From the NCBI RefSeq assembly GCF_900106645.1, contig NZ_FNMV01000010.1:62001-126000 (forward strand): a stretch of 64,000 nt of DNA, written 5' to 3'. Below, piece by piece: positions 25,379 through 32,764 of the stretch (position 1 is its first letter; every line of letters begins with the position of its first letter). A program made the position numbers and the translations under genes. The notes under the pieces were generated by a model that ran no database searches, was not told the DNA's origin, and saw only the letters and a list, made by a program, of their open reading frames with translations. Source of the DNA: Flavobacterium degerlachei (GTDB lineage Bacteria; Bacteroidota; Bacteroidia; Flavobacteriales; Flavobacteriaceae).

Positions 25379-26209
25379 CTATTGTGGTATCGTAACAGTA
25401 TTCATTTGTAGAGTGACTGCAGTTTGTGCCATCATTCTTCCGTTTATTGAAGCGCCTGTTTTTAAATTAATACCAGTTTGGCTTAATATATTCCCTTCAA
25501 AATGACTGGATGTATCAAGCGTAACTGCTCCAGATGTTTGCCAAAAAATATTTTTGGCTTGTGCTCCTCCAGCTAAAGTTATTTTAACTGCAGAACTCAT
25601 ATTAAGGTTTCCTGCAACCTGGAAAATCCAAACATCCGTAGGGCTACCTGAAATAGTAATGTCTGTAGGGATATTTAATGTACTTGTCCATTTATATAAA
25701 CCTGGCGTAAGTGTTTTTCCACCGATGCTTCCAGCTCCTAAGTTTAGGAAATCTGGGTTAACACGTCCTGCGGCATTTGTGTAGGCTATCTGCATATCAC
25801 CTACGGCAGTAGTTAAACGAGTCGCATCAGTTATTTTGCAGGCAGGTCCTGCAGCATCAACTGAAAATATTGTGCCGGTAACTTCATCACATTTTAAAAG
25901 AATAGCGGCTCCTGTAATTGGACTTGCACCAACATCTCCCGTAACAGCAGATTTATATACATCAGTTATTCCTGTCTTTGACAGTATCGCAAAGTTAGCA
26001 GCAACTCCAAGGTTCACTGCTTGCAAGGTTTTGCTACTTGACAAATCAGAATTGGGCTGACTAGTTGAAGAATCATTTGAATTTAGAGCTGTTGTTTCGT
26101 AAATGGAATTTGCAGCTATTGGTGCGCTTGATTCCGTATCATTACTACAACTCGTCATTAAACCTACTAAAAGCACTGCTAAGACTGGAATTCTTTTTAA
26201 TATCCTCAT
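25379..26209 (-). CDS. Ice-binding-like (DUF3494) lipoprotein
   Basis: A 276-residue protein. The SPII signal ends in GLMTSC (Cys21), followed by a Ser/Asn-rich linker to about residue 65. Residues 70-276 are a complete DUF3494 domain: NLGVAANFAILSKTGITDVY, VTGDVGASPITG, then LTPGLYKWTSTLNIPTDITI, TDVWIFQVAG and a final NGRMMAQTAVTLQMNTVTIP. Known members adopt a discontinuous beta-solenoid with a flat ice-binding face. A short head region between strands (LKCDEVTGTIFSVDAAGPAC, two Cys) is the usual capping insert. Unlike the Ig-repeat paralogue in this window it has no stalk. Ice binding is inferred from the family. Confidence 0.9.
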   Translation of the reverse strand: MRILKRIPVLAVLLVGLMTSCSNDTESSAPIAANSIYETTALNSNDSSTSQPNSDLSSSKTLQAVNLGVAANFAILSKTGITDVYKSAVTGDVGASPITGAAILLKCDEVTGTIFSVDAAGPACKITDATRLTTAVGDMQIAYTNAAGRVNPDFLNLGAGSIGGKTLTPGLYKWTSTLNIPTDITISGSPTDVWIFQVAGNLNMSSAVKITLAGGAQAKNIFWQTSGAVTLDTSSHFEGNILSQTGINLKTGASINGRMMAQTAVTLQMNTVTIPQ

Positions 26210-26342
26210 AATTTTTTATTTGAAATGTGATTTATTTATCACATTTCAAAGTTGAGGCGTTTATATGCGTAACTATTGTTGTATTGTCCTTTAAAGTTAT
26301 GACATTGACACTTCTTAGTGTTAATGGTGTTTTTATTCAATA

Positions 26343-26384
26343 AAAAAGAGCGATTTTTATCTATTGATAAAAATCACTCTTTTT
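26343..26384 (-). terminator. Terminator after the response-regulator gene
   Basis: AAAAAGAG-C-GATTTTTATC pairs with GATAAAAATC-A-CTCTTTTT with one mismatch and a 4-base loop. It lies 38 bases past the stop of the single-domain response regulator, at the end of the AraC/kinase/receiver operon. Confidence 0.75.
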
Positions 26385-26421
26385 AGCTATCTGATTTCTC
26401 AGTATTAAGATAGGCAGAAGT

Positions 26422-26856
26422 TTACATTCTAGCCATATACCAATTTAATTCTTTTTCGATTCTTTCAAAATGAAAAAAGGCTGTGATATTTTTCTGAAGA
26501 CGTAAAAAAGCCGTTTCACTTTTTACAACGTAATCAAAAGCTTTGTGGTGCATACAGCTGATAGCTACATCTATTTTGTCTTGAGAGGATAGCATTACAA
26601 CAGGAATATCAGGATTAAACTCCTTAATTTTATCTAATGTTTCAATGCCATTCATTGCGTTTTTGTCAATGCCATCTAAATGGTAATCGAGAATGATTAC
26701 ATCTGGTTTTTTCCCTAAATTAGCTATGCATAGTTCGCCAGTTGCGTATGTTTCAACTATAAAATCAGTGTGATGTAGAAATTCTATTTCTAATGATTTT
26801 AAAAAAACGGCATCATCATCGACTAAAAAGAGTTTTATTTTGTTATCGTTTTTCAT
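26422..26856 (-). CDS. Single-domain response regulator
   Basis: A 144-residue CheY-type receiver with no output domain. The acidic pocket is Asp13-Asp15 (LVDDD), the phosphoacceptor is Asp57 (VIILDYHL), the switch Ser90 is in MLSSQD and Lys112 is in VVKSE. The loop after Asp57 is slightly extended (DGIDKNAMNGIETL). Its ATG overlaps the TAA of the hybrid kinase gene (TAATG), so it is the natural receiver partner for that kinase, probably taking phosphate from its HPt domain. Output must go through protein contacts. Confidence 0.93.
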   Translation of the reverse strand: MKNDNKIKLFLVDDDAVFLKSLEIEFLHHTDFIVETYATGELCIANLGKKPDVIILDYHLDGIDKNAMNGIETLDKIKEFNPDIPVVMLSSQDKIDVAISCMHHKAFDYVVKSETAFLRLQKNITAFFHFERIEKELNWYMARM

Positions 26857-29800
26857 TAGTTTGTGTTTTTTATATTATTAAATTCAATTTCTAATTCTTT
26901 ACAGGCTTGATTACAGATGTTTTCAAGCTGCAGAACTAAATTATTTATTTCGTCCATGTTTTCATGGGCTGTGGCGGAATCTTGTACTTTTTTGGCCATA
27001 TCTTCAAATTCTGAGCTTAATCCCATTATTGAAAAGGAAGGGATCATCTTATGAACGGATGATTTTAGTAAGGCCCAATCTTTATTTTGCAAACTTTGTC
27101 TCATTGCATTTATTAATGGAGGTGTCTGCTGTAAATATGCAGCTATCATTTCCATCATTAATTTTGGATTTGATTTCGTTCTAACGGACAAGTACTCTAA
27201 GTCGATACATTTTTGCTTTTTCGGCATATCTTTTCTTTTATGTTGAGCTGATTTTATAATGGAAGTCTTTCTAACTGTGCTTACGATTTTACTATACAAT
27301 AGTCGTTCATCAACTGGTTTTGCAATATAATCGTTCATGCCAACGGCCTTACACTTTGCTAAGTCAACCGTTGTTACATCAGCCGTTAAAGCAATAATAG
27401 GAATCTGCGAATTTAAGGTTTTTCTAATATATTCAGTAGTTTCAAATCCATTCATTACCGGCATTTGTAAATCCATCAAAATGACATCATATTCTTTTTC
27501 TTTTAGCTTTTCAATAGCTATTTTTCCATTCTCAGCAATATCACGTTCAAACCCAAAATCATCCAAAAGCGTTTTCATCAACAACTGATTTAAGGCAATG
27601 TCTTCAACAACTAAAACTTTGATGTTGTTTATATCAGAGTCCAATTCAAGAATTTCTGTATCTAATTCCGCATCAAGATTTGTTTTTTGAAAGTTCAACC
27701 TAAAACTAAATGTAGTTCCCACACCAACTTCACTTTCAACATTGATAGTACCTCCTTGAGGCTCTACTAATTGTTTTACAATTGCCAGTCCCAATCCAGT
27801 ACCGCCATAAATTCTAGAAGTTCCACTGGAAGCTTGTTGAAAATTATCAAATATTCTAGCTATTTTCTCTTTTGGAACGCCAATACCAGTATCTGTAATA
27901 GCAAATTCTACGGTTGTATTTTCATTGTCCTCATCTATCAAACGTACACTAACGGTAATTTTCCCTTTAGAGGTAAATTTAACTGCATTACTTACTAAGT
28001 TTAAAATGATTTGGTGCAAACGAACAGGATCTCCTACTATAACTGCAGGAATATTCGGGTCGTATTCTGTTATTAATTTTAAATTTTTCTCTTGTATTTT
28101 TGTCTCAAACAAATGAAGCATCGACATAATAGAAGATTTTAGTTTGAAAGGTATTTTTTCAAAAGTCATCTTCCCAGCATCTACTTTTGCTAAATCAAGA
28201 ATGTCATTAATCAGCACAATTAGAGCATCACCACTCATTTTTATAGCGCTTAAATATTCTTTTTGTTTATCTGTTAAATCTGTTTTTAATACCACTTTTG
28301 TAAAACCAATAATGGCATTCATAGGAGTTCTTATTTCATGACTCATATTTGACAAGAATTGCTGTTTTGCTTTAACGGCATTTTCAGCAATTAGAGCTGC
28401 ATACTCAGCATTTCTTTTTTCCTCTTCTGCAATCCCTGTAGCTAACTCGGCAAATACTTTTGCTTCGATTAGCTCTGTCTCAATCATTTTTTGATCTGTA
28501 ATATCTCTGGCTACAACAACAACACCAAGCACATTTCCATGTTCGTCTTTATAAACTGATCCATTAAATAAAACATCTGTCAATTTACCGTCCTTATGTC
28601 TTAAGGTTAGAGGGGAATCGGCCACTGACCCTTTTGCGAATACTTCTTGGTATACTTCACGCGCCTTTTGTGGCTCAGTAAAATAGGTAAAGAAATCAGA
28701 GTTTAGCAGTTTTTCTCGTTCTAATCCTGTAATTTTTACAGTAGCCTCATTCATGTCGGTGATTTTCCCTTCAATACTGATTGTGACTAATGGATCACGG
28801 CTAGCCTCTATCAAACTCAAGGAATATTGTGATGCTAATTTTGCAGATTTACTAAGAGACTCAAGTTCTCTATTTACGATTTCTCTTTTTTCTTTTTCTT
28901 TGGTCTGAAAGTCAAGTTCGATGTCAGCAATTACTAATTCAGCCGCTCTTTTCTCTTTTTCTCCAGTTTGAAATATAAGTTCTTCGTTGGCTACATATAA
29001 TTCTGCAGCCCTTTTTTCTTTTTCGTTATTTAGAAACAAGAGTTCTTCATTAGCAATTACTAATTCAGCAGCTCTTTTTTCTTTGACTGTATTCTGAAAA
29101 GCAAGCTCGTGATTTGCGATAACCAACTCAGCAGCTCTTTTTTCTTTTTCGTTATTTTGAAAAGCGAGTTCCCTGTTAGCAATTCGTAAATCTAATGCCC
29201 ATTTTTGCTCAGCAATATCACGGGCTACAATCACAATCCCTAATACGACTCCCTTATCATCTTTATAAATTGATCCATTAAACAATACATCAGTTAATTT
29301 TCCTTCTTTATGGCGAATCGTGAGTGGCGAATCTGAAACGGATCCTTTTGCAAATACTTCTTGGTAAACTTCTTGGGCCATTTGTGGCTCAGTGAAATAA
29401 TCTAAGAAATCTGAACCTATTAGTTTTTCACGTTCTACACCAGTAATCCTAACTGTTGCTTCATTCATACCGGTAATCTTACCGTTTATATTTATGGTTA
29501 CCAATGGATCTTGGCTAGCTTCTATAAGACTATGGGAGTAATTGGAAAGTAATTTTTGTGAAGCGGTATAAGCTTCTAATTCATCATTTCTAATTTTTAG
29601 GTTTTTTACAATAACAAAAACTAGAGTAAAAATTACAAAAATCAATATTAAGAGTATGAAGAATAATATTTCCGCATTTTGGATATTATTTTCATTTTCA
29701 ACTTTCCTTTGTTTTAGAGAATTATACTCATCATAGTTAATTTCTGAAATTATATCCTTTATTTCGTCAGTAATAATTTTACCACTCTTAAGAATAGCTG

Positions 29801-30218
29801 TTTTTTCACTCTCTTGTAATAAATTTTCATTCCGGTCATCTATCAGTTTTCTAATTAGAACTAATTTTTCGGCTGTTTTTATTTTTAAGGAAGCAACCTG
29901 CTCAGCTTGCTCAGGGTTGTTTTTGGTAAGAACTGACAATGAAGCTAAGTTCTTATTCATAGCCAGTACAGCATTGTTGAAAGTTTCTAAGAAAAGGTTG
30001 TTTTCCGAGATGATATAACCCCTTGTACCTGTTTCAATATCAAGAATATCCAAAAGAACATTGTCGTTTTTACGTAATATTTCTTGTGCTAGCTCCGCAG
30101 AATCGCTGGTTGATTTTACTTTTAAGTTATTGTAATAAAAAATCGCCAAAACACATGCCAATATAATAGCAACGAGAATATAGTAAAGTTGAAATTTTTT
30201 TTCTGAGATTAATTTCAT
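26856..30218 (-). CDS. CHASE3-PAS-PAS hybrid histidine kinase with receiver and HPt domains
   Basis: A 1120-residue membrane kinase. TM1 lies at about 9-27 and TM2 at about 183-203, and flank a periplasmic CHASE3 domain (EIGTRGYIISENN type pattern near 65). PAS1 lies at about 215-335. Six 21-residue coiled-coil units occupy about 321-446, PAS2 about 458-575. HisKA has phosphoacceptor His627 (NMSHEIRTPMN), and the ATPase shows DTGIGVPKEK and GTGLGLAIVKQLV. The receiver has Asp916 (VILMDLQMP) and the C-terminal HPt has His1056 (SVHKMIPSF). It carries a full phosphorelay in one chain, feeding the downstream single receiver. It follows the AraC-type gene by 15 bases and overlaps the receiver gene by one. 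Confidence 0.95.
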   Translation of the reverse strand: MKLISEKKFQLYYILVAIILACVLAIFYYNNLKVKSTSDSAELAQEILRKNDNVLLDILDIETGTRGYIISENNLFLETFNNAVLAMNKNLASLSVLTKNNPEQAEQVASLKIKTAEKLVLIRKLIDDRNENLLQESEKTAILKSGKIITDEIKDIISEINYDEYNSLKQRKVENENNIQNAEILFFILLILIFVIFTLVFVIVKNLKIRNDELEAYTASQKLLSNYSHSLIEASQDPLVTININGKITGMNEATVRITGVEREKLIGSDFLDYFTEPQMAQEVYQEVFAKGSVSDSPLTIRHKEGKLTDVLFNGSIYKDDKGVVLGIVIVARDIAEQKWALDLRIANRELAFQNNEKEKRAAELVIANHELAFQNTVKEKRAAELVIANEELLFLNNEKEKRAAELYVANEELIFQTGEKEKRAAELVIADIELDFQTKEKEKREIVNRELESLSKSAKLASQYSLSLIEASRDPLVTISIEGKITDMNEATVKITGLEREKLLNSDFFTYFTEPQKAREVYQEVFAKGSVADSPLTLRHKDGKLTDVLFNGSVYKDEHGNVLGVVVVARDITDQKMIETELIEAKVFAELATGIAEEEKRNAEYAALIAENAVKAKQQFLSNMSHEIRTPMNAIIGFTKVVLKTDLTDKQKEYLSAIKMSGDALIVLINDILDLAKVDAGKMTFEKIPFKLKSSIMSMLHLFETKIQEKNLKLITEYDPNIPAVIVGDPVRLHQIILNLVSNAVKFTSKGKITVSVRLIDEDNENTTVEFAITDTGIGVPKEKIARIFDNFQQASSGTSRIYGGTGLGLAIVKQLVEPQGGTINVESEVGVGTTFSFRLNFQKTNLDAELDTEILELDSDINNIKVLVVEDIALNQLLMKTLLDDFGFERDIAENGKIAIEKLKEKEYDVILMDLQMPVMNGFETTEYIRKTLNSQIPIIALTADVTTVDLAKCKAVGMNDYIAKPVDERLLYSKIVSTVRKTSIIKSAQHKRKDMPKKQKCIDLEYLSVRTKSNPKLMMEMIAAYLQQTPPLINAMRQSLQNKDWALLKSSVHKMIPSFSIMGLSSEFEDMAKKVQDSATAHENMDEINNLVLQLENICNQACKELEIEFNNIKNTN
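28882..29259 (-). repeat. Six 63-bp coiled-coil units within the hybrid kinase gene
   Basis: The plus-strand marker (GCTC, GCCC or TCTC) recurs at 28882, 28945, 29008, 29071, 29134 and 29197, exactly 63 bases apart. It is the same unit as the array at 14261-14638 but more diverged between copies. It encodes 21-residue units of the KEKRAAEL type linking the two PAS domains. Confidence 0.9.
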
Positions 30219-30233
30219 GATAGATAGAGAACT

Positions 30234-30830
30234 TTAATTCTCGTTATTTCTGTTGATGTTATTTTCGATTCCTATTTCTTCAATAGGACATCTTCTTTTG
30301 TCTTTCATGTTTTTGAAGTGGGAGGGAGACAGGCCAGTAACTTTTTTAAACTGACTTGACAAATGTGCTACGCTACTGTATCCCATTTTCCACGCTATTT
30401 CAGTGATATTGTGTTCCCCGTAAATAATTAACTCCTTTACTCGTTCTGTTTTATGAGAAATGATAAACCGTTCGATTGTAGTTCCTTGAACTTCAGAAAA
30501 TAAATTGGATAAATAGGTATAATCGTGATTTAGCTTTTCACTTAAATGAATGGAAAAATTTACTTTGATTACTTCATCAGAATGATGAACCATTTCAATA
30601 ATTACATTTTTAATCTTTTCAATAAGCATGGATTTTTTATCATCCATTAGCTCAAAACCTGAGTTTAGAAGTCCAGCTTTAAGCTCTTGTCGCTGGTCTA
30701 GAGTGATGTTTTCCATGACATCAACTTCTCCTAAATCAACAACAATAAAATGCAATCCGAGTTTTTTTAACTCTTCTTTCACTGCCATTTTGCAGCGATT
30801 GCTTACCATGTATTTAATATATAATTTCAA
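30234..30830 (-). CDS. AraC-type regulator with HMA-like N-terminal domain
   Basis: A 198-residue protein. The C-terminal 100 residues are an AraC double helix-turn-helix (HNITEIAWKMGYSSVAHLSSQFKKVTGLSPSHF). The N-terminal part opens LYIKYMVSNRCKMAVKEEL, which looks like a heavy-metal-associated ferredoxin-like fold whose CxxC has become S-N-R-C, so metal binding is probably altered or lost. TTG at 30830 is kept as start because ATG at 30809 would remove the first strand of that domain. It lies 15 bases before the hybrid kinase gene in the same operon, so it may be its transcriptional output or local regulator. Confidence 0.85.
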   Translation of the reverse strand: MKLYIKYMVSNRCKMAVKEELKKLGLHFIVVDLGEVDVMENITLDQRQELKAGLLNSGFELMDDKKSMLIEKIKNVIIEMVHHSDEVIKVNFSIHLSEKLNHDYTYLSNLFSEVQGTTIERFIISHKTERVKELIIYGEHNITEIAWKMGYSSVAHLSSQFKKVTGLSPSHFKNMKDKRRCPIEEIGIENNINRNNEN

Positions 30831-31144
30831 ATTATTTCTTTTTAAATAGATTATGTAAAAGTTGTGCTATTTTCATTAGTATGGCTTATATAATAGGAGA
30901 TAAAACTTGTATAATTTACAGTTTCAAAAATATGCCAATTAAATTTATTTAGTTGTAAAAAAGTTAATTGGCAGCTTTTTAGAACTTAGAATCAATTTTT
31001 TAATAATTTAGCTTAGTAAATTTATGATGTAATGTTAGTCATTTTAGGTATAAGTGTCCAAGGGATGTGTATGATAAGAAATAGGAATGTAATTGATACG
31101 AATATCAATGCTTTCCTAGATATTATAGTCTTATAATCAACGAT
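30831..31144. other. 314-bp intergenic region upstream of the AraC/kinase operon
   Basis: AT-rich DNA between the AraC-type gene and the 157-residue lipoprotein gene. It must carry the operon promoter, but no clean -7/-33 pair stands out. No gene-like frame or clear terminator hairpin was seen. Confidence 0.45.
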
Positions 31145-31618
31145 TTACTTATTATCATAAGTATCAACCCAGTCCATTGTTTTTATCGAAGAAAGCTTGT
31201 TTTCATCATTCATAAATAAACGAAGTTCCTTATTAGCTACTTTTTTAGTGTACAACGCCTTATAGCGAAAAATGGTTGTTTTATCATCATTGTTTTTAAA
31301 GACTTCAATTAATTGAAGGTCTATAAATGTGCCATATCGTTGTCTGTAAATACCACATGTTTTAGATAATTTCTTCTCTGTAATGTTGTTGATTACTGAT
31401 GCTGTGGCTTCGCTATTGTTATAAGGTTTGAATTTTGATGTATTACAGGTCATCAACATTCTTTTTCCAAGTTCGTAGGCCTTATTTTTTAGGTTGTAAT
31501 TAACCGCTGAAAGGGCTAATTTTTCTACTCTTGGCACTGCAGGTTCGATTACCTCTATTTTTTTTGCTTTACATCCCGCAAGGATTATTATAGCTAATAT
31601 CAATACTACTTTTTTCAT
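31145..31618 (-). CDS. Hypothetical lipoprotein
   Basis: A 157-residue protein with an SPII signal (LILAIIILAGC, Cys16) and KAKKIE following. The mature domain is mixed alpha/beta (YELGKRMLMTCNTSKFKPYN, then KTCGIYRQRYGTFIDLQLIE and TIFRYKALYTKK), with the pattern of a small NTF2- or DUF3887-like accessory domain. It starts 4 bases after the M23 peptidase gene on the same strand, so the pair is probably co-translated. The function is unknown. Confidence 0.6.
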   Translation of the reverse strand: MKKVVLILAIIILAGCKAKKIEVIEPAVPRVEKLALSAVNYNLKNKAYELGKRMLMTCNTSKFKPYNNSEATASVINNITEKKLSKTCGIYRQRYGTFIDLQLIEVFKNNDDKTTIFRYKALYTKKVANKELRLFMNDENKLSSIKTMDWVDTYDNK

Positions 31619-31622
31619 TTTT

Positions 31623-32306
31623 TTATGCTGTTATTTTTAATAATAGGTTAGGATCTGGACAGTTTTCTAAATAAAAGGGTAATTCTTTTTTGCTACAGAC
31701 ACCAGGATAATCGCCAAATTTTTCCGCAATGTTTTTTATGATTTGAAAATGTAAATGCGGTGAGTAATCGCCATTAACCGCTGCATTACCTAAAGTTGCA
31801 AATTGCTCTCCCTTTTTGAACACAGTTCCAATTTCGAGATCTTTTAAACTATCTAACGATAAGTGGCCGTAAAGTGTATAAAAAATTTGGTTTTCGAGTT
31901 GATGCTCTAAAATTATGGTGGGACCATAATCTCCAAAACCTGCATTGAAATTAAAACTATGTACTTTTCCATCAAGAGCTGATAGTACCGGAGTTCTGGC
32001 TTTTATCCATAAGTCTAAACCAATATGTATATTTCGTTCCTCTGTTTTCTCATCCTTAAAAACAGTACTACGTTGATAGAGATTTCTTTGTTCATTGTAG
32101 CCTCCAAAAGCTACTTTGGCATCATTTAAAGTCAAATGTTTCTCAATAAATTCTTCAAAGCTTACCGCACATTTAATATCAAATTTTGATAATTCAGGGT
32201 TGAAAGCTGATAAGTCAAGCGGAATATATTCGTTATAGTCTATCGATCGATCTATTACTTTAACGTCTTGGGTATTTCTCAAGAGTGTTTCTAAACTAGT
32301 CATCAA
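31623..32306 (-). CDS. M23-family peptidase (LytM domain), possibly without signal peptide
   Basis: A 227-residue protein. The LytM zinc motifs are present: first ligands in NIHIGLDLW (H..D), then HLHFQI near residue 195, with FYTLYGHLSLDSL between them. The preceding 90 residues (RNTQDVKVIDRSIDYNEYIP) are not a recognised domain. No signal peptide is evident from the N terminus, which is odd for a peptidoglycan endopeptidase; a non-standard export route or a cytoplasmic role is possible. It is translated just before the 157-residue lipoprotein. Confidence 0.85.
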   Translation of the reverse strand: MMTSLETLLRNTQDVKVIDRSIDYNEYIPLDLSAFNPELSKFDIKCAVSFEEFIEKHLTLNDAKVAFGGYNEQRNLYQRSTVFKDEKTEERNIHIGLDLWIKARTPVLSALDGKVHSFNFNAGFGDYGPTIILEHQLENQIFYTLYGHLSLDSLKDLEIGTVFKKGEQFATLGNAAVNGDYSPHLHFQIIKNIAEKFGDYPGVCSKKELPFYLENCPDPNLLLKITA

Positions 32307-32340
32307 GGGATTGTTTTTTATTGGAATCTAAAATAAAAAA

Positions 32341-32374
32341 ATAAAGCCAACATAAAAACTTATGTTGGCTTTAT
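32341..32374 (-). terminator. Strong terminator after the 84-residue lipoprotein gene
   Basis: A 15-bp perfect stem (ATAAAGCCAACATAA and its complement) with a 4-base loop, starting 25 bases beyond the stop of the minus-strand lipoprotein gene. Confidence 0.85.
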
Positions 32375-32398
32375 AACTTTTAATTAAGAAAAATGGTC

Positions 32399-32653
32399 TT
32401 ATTTCTTAACTTCAACTTGTGCATCACCTCCACCAACGTTTACATTGGTTTCATTTGATCCGTTTTTAGTGCTAACATCCACACCATCATTACCAACACT
32501 TATTGAAGTACCATCAGCTTCCTCTTCAACTTCTGGAGCTGGAGCATTTACTTCAATAGTAGTTTCGCTTGGTTGTGGAGCTTCTTCTTTCTTTTTACAG
32601 GAAACAATAGCTAAGATTGAAAGCATTCCTATTAACATTGATATTTTTTTCAT
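32399..32653 (-). CDS. Small acidic lipoprotein
   Basis: An 84-residue protein: SPII signal (IGMLSILAIVSC, Cys19), a lysine pair, then a Pro/Glu-rich linker (PQPSETTIEVNAPAPEVEEE) and a short glycine/asparagine region (DGVDVSTKNGSNETNVNVGG) that looks like paired beta strands. It is not a family I recognise. The single gene between two strong terminators indicates its own transcription unit, probably an abundant surface or periplasmic lipoprotein. Confidence 0.65.
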   Translation of the reverse strand: MKKISMLIGMLSILAIVSCKKKEEAPQPSETTIEVNAPAPEVEEEADGTSISVGNDGVDVSTKNGSNETNVNVGGGDAQVEVKK

Positions 32654-32715
32654 ATTTGTTATATTAAATTATACATTAATTAGCTGACAAGATACTATTT
32701 TTATTAATACAAAAA

Positions 32716-32746
32716 AAAATCCCAAGCTTTTTAAGGATGGGATTTT
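32716..32746 (-). terminator. Terminator after the E1 dehydrogenase gene
   Basis: AAAATCCCA at 32716-32724 pairs with TGGGATTTT at 32738-32746, preceded by an A run. It starts 19 bases past the stop of the minus-strand E1 gene. Confidence 0.8.
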
Positions 32747-32764
32747 ACTTTATTGAAAAGTTTT

